NCBI GenBank assembly: GCA_905250115.1
Contig: CAJNOI010000012.1
Span: 562,619-626,618 of the forward strand
Length of the DNA stretch: 64,000 nucleotides
Reading direction: 5' to 3'
Source: Adineta steineri
Lineage: Eukaryota > Rotifera > Eurotatoria > Adinetida > Adinetidae
The notes below the pieces were generated by a model. It saw only the letters and a program-made list of their open reading frames with translations, was not told the origin of the DNA and did no database searches. A program made the position numbers and the translations under genes. The number at the start of each line of letters is the position of its first letter. The first letter of the stretch is position 1. Shown here one piece after another: positions 1 through 11,400 of the stretch.

Positions 1-2530
1 ATATGTCAAATGTAATCTGAGGTAAATCTTTCGATAAATTTGCTGAAGAAATATAAGATTGTTGAGGTAATTTCATTCCTTGATTTGTAGAAATACATTT
101 TAATTTTGAAAGAATTATTTTTATATTATTTAAATTATTCGTATTAAATTGATTCCAATATTGTGAAAATAAATGAAGAAGAATATTTGATGTTAATTCA
201 TTTTCAAATAAATAATGTTGAGTAGGAAGAAGATAAAATTGAATTAAATTTCTTATTGGAAGTTTTGTTAAGAATAATTTTTTTTCTAAATCTTCTTGAG
301 AAATATTATTGACAATATTTGATGGTAAAACATTCGATGGAAGAGGAAGAATTAATGGAAGATTTAATATATTATAAAATTCAATATTTTCTAATTCAAT
401 TATTGTTGATTGACATGTTCCACGATAATAAATTTCGGATAGAATTGTTTTTATATAGGATTTATCTTCAAATATATTTGTACATAACCAATGAAGTAAA
501 TTAACTAATTCATCATAAAGAAAAATTGATTCACGAATTTTTTCTCGAATTATTTCATTCGTTAATTCTTGAATTTGTTTATTATGTTTTAATATTTGAA
601 TAAATTCATTTTGTCCAATATCAAATGGAATAAGTGGAATTGAAAGAAATTTTTCAAGATATTTTGAATTACTTAAATATGCATGTCGAGATGGAATCAA
701 TGATAATTGATTATCAGATGAAGATCGTTGTATTGGTACAAATATATCTTTATCAGATGATAAAAATCCATCAAGAAGAAATTCACCTAAAACAAACAAT
801 TGATTATTTTTGCAAGACTCTTCTCTATATGAGAAAGACAACAACTAACGCTCGTCTGGAGACTCGCTCTTGTTCCTTACTCTTAGCACATACTCGCATT
901 CTACTCAGAGATAAACGCAGATCAAAACATATTCGAGCTGTCAGCACCAGTAGCTTGTCGAACTAGCCTTTAACGAGTAAGTGATGTGTTAGTAATCTTA
1001 TACACAAGAAAGCCAGCAGTTTATGATCTCTGCACTACAAGCAAGAGAACATTCGAAGTTCCCACATCAAAATATCTCAAGAAATGTCTTTTCCGAAAAA
1101 TCGATCTTTTATATTTTTTTTTGACCTTGCGGACACATAAACAATTCTGTATATGAGAAAGAGAATATATACAAACCAATTGCTTTATTTGGTACTGTTG
1201 TTTGAAATGAATAAAATGAAAGAATTGTATTAAGATATTGTGAATGATTATTGACAATATTAATTATAGTTTGATCATAAATAAAACGAATAATATTTCC
1301 AATTGATTTGAGAAGTTGTTCATTCCATATTGATATATATGGATCTTGTAAATCAAGATTTTCACGTTCAATTGTTGGAATTAAATGACTATAAATATGC
1401 ATTCCAATACCTGTTGTTTGATGTGTTCCTAAACCAATAAAGATTTGACCAGATGGAGAGAATTTTTCTTGAAAATATTTTAATGGAATTAAATCTTTTA
1501 AGATTTCATCATTTGTTAAATTATTCCATTGTTCTTTTTCGAAAATCTATTAAAAAAATATAAAATAAAAACCAAAAATAAATTAAAGCTTTACTTGATC
1601 TGATGGAAATAAAATTTCAATATGAATAATTGAAGGTAAACGTTTTTTTAAAACATTTTCAATTTGTTTATGAAAATCTTCATTAATATGAACTTCTGAT
1701 TCGACATCAATATGATTTAAAGTAATTGATGAACCATTAATAATATTAAAAATTTGTTCAGTTTGAGTAAATGATTTTAAATGAAAAAATTCTTGTGATT
1801 TATTTGATAATTTCATTGATGAGAAAGATTTTTTTCTTTTATTTACTTGAAAAATATTTTTATGATTAATTTCAACAATAATTTCATTAATATGTTTTGT
1901 AAATGAAAGAACTTTAGTTAAATAAGATTTTAATTGTATTAAATTTAATGAAGGTTTTATTTTATCATTAGTTGATTTTGTTTGAAGAATATATTTTGTT
2001 TTCATTGGAAGAATAACTGAAGTTGATAATGAAGTTTGTTCGTCTTTAGATAATTCTTTTCGAAATGTTGTTAATGATTTACCATTTTGCCAAACAAATG
2101 CTAAACAATGTTTACCTGATTGAATCATTGGTTTTTCTGAATAAGAAAAAACTGAAAAAAAACCAACACCAAATTGTCCAACAACATCGATATTTGTATT
2201 TCCTTCAGCTATTGTTATAACTCGTTTCCAATCATCTTCATTAAAAATATTTCCATTATTAATTCCACGAATTTCACTTATTAAACAATTATGAAAATCT
2301 TCCGGATCGTCATTATTATTTGAAAGATCACATTTTATTTGAAGAATAAATAAAGTTGCATTTGCATCATCAGAGTTTTGAATTAATTCACGATAAACAA
2401 CAAAATCTGATGAATATCTTGCTAACATTTTATCAATTAACATTCGTTGATTGACTTCGACACGATCTTCAACACCTTCATTTATTATTTTTAACCATAA
2501 ATCATCCGATGATAAACTCTCTTCAAGCAT
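1..2530 (-). CDS. Sacsin-type HATPase protein, 3' end outside window, interrupted
   Basis: This gene encodes the N-terminal part of a large sacsin/DUF3684-type protein with a GHKL (Hsp90-like) ATPase fold, which probably works as a chaperone-like ATPase; that role is inferred from the family. The start is the ATG at 2530. Early residues include the helix LIQNSDDANAT (Asn of the ATP site), and a GQFGVGFFSVFS glycine box follows about 90 residues later. A 48-bp intron (1594-1547, GTAAAG..AATAG) keeps the frame, and the second exon is open to about 1143. At 826-1162 a foreign segment flanked by a 13-bp direct repeat breaks the exon. Beyond it the same protein continues, open from 824 to base 1, and runs off the window. 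Removing either the 324-bp insertion or a 318-bp GT..AG segment (1142-825) restores one frame. Without removal the protein stops near 1109. The copy may therefore be a disrupted allele or may carry a new intron. Confidence 0.75.
826..1162 (-). mobile_element. 324-bp insertion with 13-bp direct repeats inside the ATPase gene
   Basis: The 13-mer TATATGAGAAAGA occurs at 826-838 and 1150-1162. The 311 bp between the copies is richer in G+C than the surrounding exon and has no coding continuity with it. Deleting one repeat plus the middle (324 bp, 108 codons) rejoins the flanking exon in frame. The repeat length suggests a retroposon or other short element that duplicated its target. I do not recognise its family and see no clear terminal inverted repeat. 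The gene-strand right boundary, a pyrimidine-rich stretch ending CATATAG, would make a good 3' splice site. Confidence 0.6.
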
Positions 2531-2859
2531 TTTTATTTAGATTTAAAAATTAAATTTTCATCGACGAACTCTCGTTTTATAGTCATACGATGATATATGA
2601 GTCATTATATTATAAAATACACGAATATACGAGAATGACAAAATAAGTAAGGCATACACACGACATCTATACTTTACATATATCCACATAAAAAATAATG
2701 ATGAAACAATTGAGATTTGAGTTTCAATCAGAAAGTTTTTCGAGTTTAATAAAGTTTTCAAATACTTTTCTTCTATATCCGTTATAAGATTTAGTTAAAT
2801 AAGTATTAAAATATAGAGAGTGTACGGGTGTGGATATAATAGTCAACGTCTTTATCCAT

Positions 2860-2893
2860 CCTCATTCCTCATTCCTCATTCCTCATTCCTCAT
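2860..2893. repeat. CCTCATT short tandem repeat
   Basis: Almost five head-to-tail copies of the 7-mer CCTCATT. It lies in the intergenic stretch 2531-3057, where I see no gene. A lone GGGTGTGG motif lies just upstream (about 2826-2833). Confidence 0.9.
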
Positions 2894-3057
2894 AATACGT
2901 ATTTTTTTCTTTTTGATCGAATAAAAAGTACACGTGTATCGGAGGTATACTTTGTTTATCACATTTTCATATCGATTTTTATGCTTTTTCTGTTTTTATT
3001 TTATCAAAAATATAAAAAAAAATAAAAGATTTGAATATACAATTAACAATGCAGTGT

Positions 3058-3289
3058 TTAACTGATATAATGTTGACGAATAGATGCTGGAATACCCGTG
3101 ATTGATTGATAATGATATACATCTAATGGACTAAAATCTACTTCACGTTCAATACCAGTATATATGTCCATTCGATGGATCGATATACATTCCACTACCT
3201 TGTGTATTGATTCCATAACCATAATTACCAGAACCAATGGTTAGATAATCACTACTGATATTGACGACAGTTATTGGTTGACCAATCAT
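3058..3289 (-). pseudogene. Left-arm copy of the MIGQP small gene, frameshifted
   Basis: Starting at the ATG at 3289 this reads MIGQPITVVNISS and then follows the intact copy at 3825-4052 (shared NYGYGI, EREVDF, PLDVYHYQ, TGIPASIRQHYIS). Four extra bases after the GH codons (near 3158-3165) shift the frame, so translation stops at 3149-3151 after 46 residues. The rest of the match continues in another frame to the homologous TAA at 3060-3058. Because leader and tail are conserved too, this is a recently broken copy or a shorter isoform. Confidence 0.7.
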
Positions 3290-3431
3290 TTTTATAATTT
3301 GAATTTAACAAAAAAGAATTGATTAGAAGAATAAGTTTGTTTGTTTGAATATATGAAACTATGAGAGAATATTGTGCGATATTTATATTGTCGATACTGT
3401 AGGAGATTGATGTAATTATTCTTGTTGATAA

Positions 3432-3447
3432 ACGTCATTATTGACGT
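3432..3447. promoter_or_regulatory. Paired ACGTCA half-sites, left arm
   Basis: ACGTCATTATTGACGT: two inverted bZIP/CRE-type half-sites (TGACGT) spaced by four bases, about 145 bp upstream of the left gene copy. A matching site lies at 3682-3697 in the other arm. Binding by an ATF/CREB-type factor is inferred from the motif only. Confidence 0.4.
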
Positions 3448-3681
3448 AATATTATTATACAGCACAATAAAGGATAAAAATAAACGTTAACTAGATATTG
3501 ATGTTTGACGTAAGAAGAGTATCCATGAGTTTATTCTTTGCTAAAAGTATAGGGTGGAGATTAATAAAAAAATAACTATTCGTTACGTAATTTGCATTCA
3601 AGAATATTCTTGATTTACCTTTAGCAGTGCATACTTTGTAGACGTTTATTTTTAGTTTTTATCGTACTGTATAATATTATT

Positions 3682-3697
3682 ACGTCATTAATGACGT
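3682..3697. promoter_or_regulatory. Perfect 16-bp ACGTCA palindrome, right arm
   Basis: ACGTCATTAATGACGT is a perfect palindrome with two CRE-like half-sites. A further TTACGTCAA lies at about 3713-3721, and TATAAATA at 3742-3749 is about 80 bp before the ATG at 3825. The layout fits an inducible promoter driven by a bZIP factor; the factor itself is unknown. Confidence 0.45.
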
Positions 3698-3824
3698 TTA
3701 TCAACGACAATACTTACGTCAATCTCCTACAGTATCTACAATATAAATATCACACAATATTCTCTCATAGTTTTATATATTCGGACAAACAAATTCATTC
3801 TTCTAATCAATTCACATAATAAAA

Positions 3825-4052
3825 ATGATTGGTCAACCAAATCTTCTCAACAACTTCAATGGTAATTATCAAACCATTGATTTTGGTAATTATGGTTATG
3901 GAATCTATACACAAGAAAGTGCAATGTATCGCAATCCATGGGATGGACATATTGGTGTTGAACGTGAAGTAGATTTTACTCCATTAGATGTCTATCATTA
4001 TCAACCAATCACGGGTATTCCAGCATCTATTCGTCAACATTATATTAGTTAA
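3825..4052 (+). CDS. Small conserved protein of unknown function (75 aa)
   Basis: An intact 75-residue reading frame starting at the ATG at 3825. It is rich in Gly, Tyr and Asn in its first half (NYGYGI) and ends in a conserved PLDVYHYQPITGIPASIRQHYIS-type tail. It has no signal peptide, membrane helix or domain that I recognise. It is real rather than chance because a diverged copy in the opposite arm of the inverted repeat preserves the protein pattern, and the promoter is duplicated with it. A TATA box and paired CRE-like sites lie upstream, suggesting regulated expression. The function is unknown; a small stress- or secretion-related peptide is only one possibility. Confidence 0.6.
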   Translation: MIGQPNLLNNFNGNYQTIDFGNYGYGIYTQESAMYRNPWDGHIGVEREVDFTPLDVYHYQPITGIPASIRQHYIS

Positions 4053-4214
4053 ACACTGCATTGTTAATTGTATATTCAAATCTTTTATTGTTTTGTATAT
4101 TTTTGATAAAATAAAATCAGAAAAAGCATTAAAATATTCTTAATTAATTTCATAATTAATACAACAAAAAAAGAAATAAAGTCTTTTCCGAATAGAAAAA
4201 AAACGAAAGTAATA

Positions 4215-4440
4215 TGAAGATATGTTATATCTTAATACTAAGCGATGGGAATATTTTCGCCAACAAAATCAGAAAATTTTTATTTGAAATTTCATATACA
4301 ATTCACCACGAATGAAGAAACTCGTCTGTATATTGGAGAACGAAATTAATTAAATTTCACATTTTGCTTTGTCCGACAATGGATATCGAAAGTCTAACAA
4401 TATATTCTTTGTCATATCCAGAGAAGAAATACTATCTAAT
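4215..4440 (+). pseudogene. Relic of an F-box/LRR gene C-terminus
   Basis: This stretch translates in pieces as YLNTKRWEYF, a degraded middle, ILENEIN and then VRQWISKV. The gene downstream has YLNAKRWECF (about 7050), YLGEQNEFN and IERRWIFKV in the same order and spacing. Stops and frameshifts separate the pieces. It is therefore the decayed 3' end of a second family member, implying that two F-box/LRR genes once stood in tandem here. The remaining sequence up to 4628 holds no gene that I can see. Confidence 0.6.
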
Positions 4441-4903
4441 ATCTAAAAGTCATCTTAAAAAAATTTTCTCTAGAAAAAGTTAAATAAATTGTATATCTTG
4501 TATTTATACGTAGGACATCTATCGAGAAACTATTTATATAGTCATACCGAACAGACGAAAAAGAAGAAAGAATAACGATCGATTTGGATGTTCAGTTAGT
4601 CTTAAGAAAAACATTCAGTTAGTAGTATATGTCGATAACAAGAATTGAACATTTCTCAAATGAAATATTCTATGAAATTTTCGAATATTTTGATGCATAT
4701 GCACTTTTTAATGGATTTTCAAATCTTAACAATCGTTTTCAATTACTTCTCAATTCTTTATTAACACGATTAAAATTAGATGATTATCGTCATCGATCAA
4801 AAGAACTTTTTCTTAATAATTATGCAGAAATTCTTCATTATCATCGTCATCAAATAATATCACTTCATTCATTCAATCAAAATACAAATGAAATAATTTC
4901 AAT

Positions 4904-6489
4904 CAGAGACCGGCGGTATTGCAAAAATTTCATACCGTCCCGTACCGTGTACCGCTTTCACTCGTATCATACCGTACCGTACCGTACCACCTGATAATTT
5001 TTCGATACCGTACCGTACCGTTACCGCCTAGAGTCTGAAGTATACCGTCTCGCGAAATACCGTACCGCCAGAAAAATTTTTTAAGTTTTCTCCAAACATA
5101 TCACGATCCGTTTTATTGAGTTATCGGGTCATATATAGATTACTTTTTCGATGGAAATTGACAACAAACTATAAAAAGAATTATAAGAGCATACGAAAAA
5201 AGGAATTCCAAGAACGCATGAACTTATTAATTGATACACAACGTTGCGCAATTTTACAGAAAGAAAGCATGGACAAGTTAAGTGCAAAATTATATAAATA
5301 TATACAAGTGTTTCATGCACTTTGGTATTAATTTCGGGCGTACAATTATCAAAAGTTTTAAATTAAGAAAAATAAAATAAACTTGTAGAGTGAATTGGCT
5401 CTAAAGGTGGCAAGTCAAGTCCTTTTTCGACTCGAATCAAGTTAAATTAAGCCAAATCAAATGACTTATAACTTAACTTAAACTATAACTTCGATTTGAA
5501 GATTTTCGAGACGTAACTTGACTTGATCTGTTCGAAATTTTCAGTTATTGATTTTTACTTGACTTGGGTCAAAAAGTTGTTGACTTGCCCATATCTGACC
5601 GAAACCATCGTCATAGTAAATGGTTGCACATTTTTATATATCTTTTGGACTAATCGAACTTTTCTTTCTCAGAAATAAGAACTAAGGAATCAAACAGTTT
5701 TCAGATGGTTATGTACAGTACTCAAATTTTTAGAAGATGATGAGGTCTCAGATGAAAGTAATATGAGACAGTTTTTCGATCAGTTGATTTGCAGTTATAT
5801 GTTTGTTAAGAAACGTAGTGCTGTATGAAATGTACGAACTCGTTGTAAACCATAGGTATTATGTGAAGCAAAACTTAATATTTTTCTCAGAAATACCATG
5901 GTATCGACCTTGACAGAAAACTAAATGACTATTAGCAAATAATTGCATGAGTTTTCGTAATTTTGATTCTCGAGAATAATATATTAAGTTTCATTACGTT
6001 CTCAAAAGTGTTGAATCGTTTAACGATTGCACGTTTCATTTAACAATAATATTTACGAGAAAAACAAAAAGCAATCGATAAAAATCGTTCTTCTACAGCA
6101 ATTGTTGACATCAATTGGTCGTTAATATATAACAACGACGATGGTTCTCAAACATCTTTATCTGACTTCCAAGGGTCCAAATGAGTGTAGGTCATATTCG
6201 ACAAAATGATAAGAAATTCAAATAGCTGCGGATAAGAGATTGAGACAGGGTTAGCTTTGCTAAATTCATTTTAACATATAACGCGAATGAAAAACATTTA
6301 ATAGATGTTTTCGAAAATCATTGCTAAAAGGCTTCTTTTAATATAGACGCGGGAGTGCGGTATAACCCTCTCATACCGCATACCGTACCGTACCGTACCG
6401 CCCTACTTCTTTTTTTCCTATACCGTCTCGTCCCGGTACGGTACGGTACGGTACGGTACAGTACTGACACCGCATCCCGCCGGTCTCTG
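4904..6489. mobile_element. Non-autonomous hAT-type DNA transposon (1586 bp)
   Basis: The ends are inverted repeats: CAGAGACCGGCGG at 4904 and its complement CCGCCGGTCTCTG ending at 6489. Both sides carry the same 8-bp duplication ATTTCAAT (4896-4903 and 6490-6497). An 8-bp duplication with CAGAG-type ends is typical of the hAT superfamily. Both subterminal regions are packed with TACCG/ACCGT direct repeats, likely transposase-binding sites. I find no transposase inside, so mobility would depend on an enzyme elsewhere. A second, older inverted-repeat element seems nested at about 5389-5606. Confidence 0.85.
5389..5606. mobile_element. Degenerate nested MITE-like repeat
   Basis: The left end CTCTAAAGGTGGCAAGTC roughly matches the complement of the right end GACTTGCCCATATCTGA. 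The interior is full of CAAGTCAAGT/ACTTGACTTG repeats of opposite orientation. Such TAGAGATGGGCAAG-like ends are common in small hAT-type MITEs. No clean target duplication is visible. Confidence 0.35.
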
Positions 6490-8128
6490 ATTTCAATACT
6501 TAAATCTGATCTATCATTATTTACATCTCTTCAATCACTTATTCTTTATTCTATTGAATCAAATATTTTATCATCACTTATTCATCAATTAGCTTCTTTA
6601 CCTAATTTCTATTCATTAAAAATTGATCTATGGATTAAAGAACAAAATCATACTAATATTTATCAATTAATATTTAATCTACCAAAATTAAAATATCTTA
6701 AATATGGATCAGTTTATACTAAAAATATTAATGTGGTTCTTTCATTACCAATAGCAACTGATCAACAAAAAACATCAATTGAATATTTTATTATGGATCA
6801 TGGTTGTTCTATTAAAGATCTTTTTACTTTATTATCATATACACCAAATATTCGTTATTTAAAATTTATAAATACTATGGATACGAATAATTTCAATCTT
6901 ATTGAATCAATTAAATTAATGAATTTAACAAAACTTTCAATAGACATTGATGAAATGACATTTGATGAGTTTGAAATTTTTATTAAAAAATTGAAAGTTA
7001 ATTTGAAAATTTTATCATTAGATATTAGACATGACGATATATCATATCTTAATGCTAAACGATGGGAATGTTTTTTTCAAGAAAATTTATCACAATTAGA
7101 AAAATTTTATTTTAAAAAAATGGTACATTTTATTGAAAATTATCAAACACCAATGTATTTAGGAGAACAAAATGAATTTAATTCAACATTTTGGATTGAA
7201 CGACGATGGATATTTAAAGTTGAAAATAATTTCGAAGATTTAATTTATTCAATTCAACCATATAAGTAAATTAGAAAATAAAAATCTCTATTTTTTTATC
7301 TAATTTATATTTATTTTAGAAAAAAATGGTATGAATATAATTCGAAATCAAATCAATTATCGAAATCTATTGAATTTGAAATAAATGATATATCACCTGA
7401 ACAATGGGTAAAATCAATCACTATTAATGATCATATTTATCATGCATTAACTATTACACAAATCTATCATTTACAAATCTCAATGGAAATTTCTCTTGAA
7501 GAATTATATAAGATTTTAGTTCTATTACCAGATATTGAAATATTAACATTATATCGATTATCATTTATTGATCCAACATGTATAAGTCATGAAGAACTTC
7601 AACCATTATATTTATTATTTCATGAAAATCATTTTCAAAAAATTTCTTTTAATGATGTTCATCAAATGGCAGATGTTCAGTTTTTAATGATTATTTCTCT
7701 TCATGTTAATCATCTTCATATTCATTATAATGATTATGATCTTGTTGAATCATGTGTAGAACTTATTTTATCTCATATTCAATCAGAAAAAGATAGTAAA
7801 CTTCGATTATTATCATTTACTATGCCAAAGTTTGTCAATGATATTAGCGAATATTTAACTAAAATAATTAAAGAAAATAAATTACTTAATAATTTTATTA
7901 TTGAACAAGTTAAAAATGATGTTTATATTAAATGGATATGATTATATTGTTTTATTAGGATTCTTCTTATTATTGTAATAGAGTAGATTTAATATTTGAA
8001 TAAATTGTTTATTAAAATACGAAAAGAATATTCATCATTACACAGAAAAACTGTTCAGAGATAGATCATTACTGATAGATGTATCATAGCTAAATAATTT
8101 AATTTATAATTATTCAGTACTTTTTGTT

Positions 8129-8186
8129 GAGGGTGTGGGTGTGGGTGTGGCAATAGAAGATAAACTAACACCCGCACCCACACCCT
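8129..8186. repeat. TGTGGG-armed inverted repeat
   Basis: The G-rich arm GAGGGTGTGGGTGTGGGTG (8129 onward) is followed about 16 bp later by the complementary AACACCCGCACCCACACCC. The rest of the intergenic stretch 7942-8450 shows no gene. Confidence 0.85.
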
Positions 8187-8450
8187 TGCCTATGATGTTG
8201 TTAGCAATTATTTTAAGTTTTTTAAGAAATGTTTTAGAAATTATATAGTATATTGCTGATGTAAGATAAAATAAATAAATGAAATGAAAAGAATACCGTT
8301 TCAACGCGGCTCACTCTTTAAAAAATGAAATAAAAACGTTTTTAACGGTTACAATTGAATATCTTGGAAATAAACTATGATGAACGATAACGTAATATGT
8401 TTTAACGTCGTCATAAATGTTTTCTATTTGCTTGAGTATGCTAGAGAAAA

Positions 8451-11400
8451 TCAAAGTTTATGCAGAAATAAACGATAATCGGTTGAGATAGCCAATACAT
8501 CTGGACCAAAAAGTGCAGCACTACAACATCTTGGCTCATATACAATCGAAGCCTTTATCGTTCCATCGGGAGCGATATGTAAAAGTCGCGAGTTGGTCTG
8601 AGCAATTACCAGCCATTCATCAGCTGGCAACGGGCAAATATGATACCCATAAAATGGAGACATATAATTACCCAGGTTAAGTGACCAAAGTTTTTCCAGT
8701 GTTGACTCACATCGTAGCTCAAGTCGCATGTTGTGGCTTATATTGTTTATAATAAGTGCAAGTTTCTCATTACTATAACGCATGTATTCGATCCGTTCCT
8801 CTATTGTGCAGGTCGCTGGTGAATTCCATTGCTTCACAAGGACAATATTTGGTAAGAGACTGTATATAAAAATGTTTGAACCGCCTTTTCTGTTCGACAC
8901 ATACAGTTTACTATTGGAACATGTACAACACAGTAATTTTATATTAGGATCAACAGGAAGTGTTTTACGAGCCATCGTCGATCTATGAAGAGAGACGAAG
9001 GAATCTTCATCGCCAAGTACAAAGAATTGATCGAGTGTATCACACCAGCAGATGTCGATAACATTTTCATTAGATGACCATGGAGTCTTTTTAACCACGT
9101 CCAAGTTTCGATCGAGTAGACATAAATGATTATTTCGTTTCATTAGTAAGTGCAGTGAGTTACTCGCCATCCAAACGGAACTTCCAAGTGGTACATTTTT
9201 TTCTTTATAAGCAGGTGCAAGAGGAAATAAATTGCTTGTTTGTGCTCCAGTATCGTTTTGTGCAGCATCGATTGGAATCAGTGGTAGACGAAGCTGATTA
9301 GCTTGTGTGGTGTCTTCTTGTTGGTCATCGAATTTTTGAGCGACGGGTTCATCAAATTTAGGACTCTTTTCTCTGTAAGAACGATCTATACATATCAGTT
9401 TATGTTCATATAATTTCCAGTCCATTATTTGGCATTCTTTTGTACAGTAGCGTGCTCGTTTACATCGACTACAAACATGTGATGCATTTGATTGGCCACA
9501 ACATCGACACATGTTCACTACTCGTTCGGATTCATGTTGGAATATAATTGATGAAAAATCATCGACACGAATGAAAGGTTTACCATCATTCGCACCTATT
9601 CGTAAATATGGATTTATAATGCTCATTTTCGTTCCAATTGTAAATACTTCATTAATCAAATGTTTGCCTTGTGTATCTTGAAAATCATAAACAACCATAT
9701 GATCACAATCATAATTTTCATCTTCAATCACAAGATGAATAGATGGTTTCCAACTAAGAGCTTCATCAATAATTGTTACAGAAAGAACATATCCATTATA
9801 GACATGATCTTTTGTTGGATTTATTTCTCTCAATGAAATTGATTTCAAACCAATTAAGGACTTCGATGTCGGTTGCTTAACACGAGGTTTTTGAGTTATA
9901 CCTATAGGAGCATTTTTATTTGAGGACATAGACGCCGACCATTGACGATGTCTCTTAAAAATATCGATTCGATGTAGATCGGTTAGACGTGAACGACGAT
10001 CAGGAACAAGAACTGGTATTAGATCAGGTGAACATTCGTCCTCGAATGCAGCTTTAAGAGCCATTTTATTATCGGATTTATAAGGCAAAAAGCATGGTAA
10101 TTGTATTTTTTCTGCTTCCTCGCCTTGCTTATATGTTTCCTCAATTAAATCATCATCGTCACTGCATTCCACATAACGACAAGCCATCGAATAATATGAT
10201 TCGGGTACTTTGCAATGATCCCTAGGTGCATCTGTCAAAAATGTTTGATATGCGTTGATTATTTCATCTAATTCTTTCTCCAGCACAACGAATACAGTAG
10301 CTTTCATAAACAAAAGTTCATAATAATTTGGATCTATTTTAAGACCAGCATTAGCATCAGATACAGCAGCTTCAAATTGTCCTAGCATTACGTTCATAGC
10401 ACCGCTAAATTCCAGAAAAAATACGACTTTTGGATATTTTTGTTTACATGAATTGAGAAATCGAAGATTTATTTTGGGCGAACCTACGTGTAACACGACA
10501 TAACATACTCTAACATCTTCATCTAGTTGCGAATTGATAAGATTTGAATCGTTACAACAACGTTGAAATACTCGATCAATAATACGCTCAATCTTTCTTT
10601 CTATATTTTTATTTGGAATTTCAGCGACAGTATGTTCAATACGACAACACTGTGCATATTCATGTATGAATATATTTTCTTGTTGAATTGTTAATGATTC
10701 TGATTTTGTAATGAGGTGTAGTGCGTTGTGAAAATGTCGCAAAGCATTGTACATTTTTTCCGCTGTTTGCGAACCACGTTTCGCATGTTCATTTAATACA
10801 TTAAGATCATAAACAGATGAATCGTTAGAAAGGGAATTCTCGAATTGTATTGCTGTTATAAGATCAGAAAAAGCTGTTGCTTCTTCCATTGCTTGTAAAG
10901 CGCTGGAAGGATGGTTTTCGATTATTTGTTGTTTTTGACGTAGAGCTGATTCAAAATCATTTCGTTTTGCTTGAGCATAAAGATTACCTGCTTCACATGC
11001 TCGATCAAACCAAATTTTTGCCATTTCAAGATCATTTATTTCCAATAAGCCCCAGGCTAAATTCAACATAGCCTTTGGATCGCCTCTTCTAGCTGATAAT
11101 TCGAATAATTGGTTGGCTTTTTGGAGATCCTTTTCAACACCAGTACCATTCAGATACAATATAGCTAAATTATTAGACGCCTCAGCACTGCCATGATCAA
11201 CAGCACGTTGATACCATTGAGCAGCTGTCGAAAGATTTTTCTGAACAAAAACGCCTTCAGCATAACGAAGTCCTAATGAATGTTCGGATTCAGCGACACC
11301 AACATTCGTAAGGCCTTTGAATTTAGGATGGTCTGCTGATTGTTCGGCTGCTTTCTCGAGTAGTGTAGTGGCGAACTTAGAATCCTTATTGACACCCAAA

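Larger units (their letters stand above)
3050..4090. repeat. Imperfect 1-kb inverted repeat (palindrome)
   Basis: The left arm (about 3050-3495) and the right arm (about 3637-4085) are diverged reverse complements separated by roughly 140 bp. Each arm holds a copy of the same tiny gene with its 5' leader, a TATAAATA box, and a 16-bp near-palindrome built of two ACGTCA/TGACGT half-sites. The coding parts and the tail after the stop codon match closely; the spacer does not. The two genes are transcribed away from each other. Confidence 0.85.
4629..7941 (+). pseudogene. F-box/LRR gene split by a hAT-type insertion
   Basis: The first part (ATG at 4629) has an F-box at residues 4-50 (FSNEIFYEIFEYFDAYALF), the adaptor that binds SKP1 in SCF ubiquitin ligases. 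The coding frame reaches ISI at 4903, where the element 4904-6489 is inserted, and resumes after the 8-bp target duplication at 6498 in the same frame. The rest is a long, irregular leucine-rich region of the type usual in bdelloid F-box proteins. A 54-bp intron (7266-7319, GTAAAT..TTTTAG) joins PYK to KKWYEY, and the final exon ends at TAA-less KWI followed by TGA at 7939-7941. Apart from the insertion I find no stop or frameshift, so the disruption appears recent. Confidence 0.75.

Noticed and set aside
634..966. 110-codon plus-strand ORF
   Set aside because: It runs antisense to the ATPase exon and then into the inserted element; the minus-strand frame is the one with family motifs.
2860..2893. 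CRISPR-like array
   Set aside because: Uniform 7-bp repeat without spacers, in a eukaryotic context.
6355..6489. ORF start with PHTVPYRTALLL-type residues before the F-box gene second half
   Set aside because: This is translation of the TACCG subterminal repeats of the hAT-type element, and the start is GTG, not ATG.
8110..8304. ORF with PTPTPSTK tail
   Set aside because: The residues come from the TGTGGG inverted repeat; no other coding evidence.
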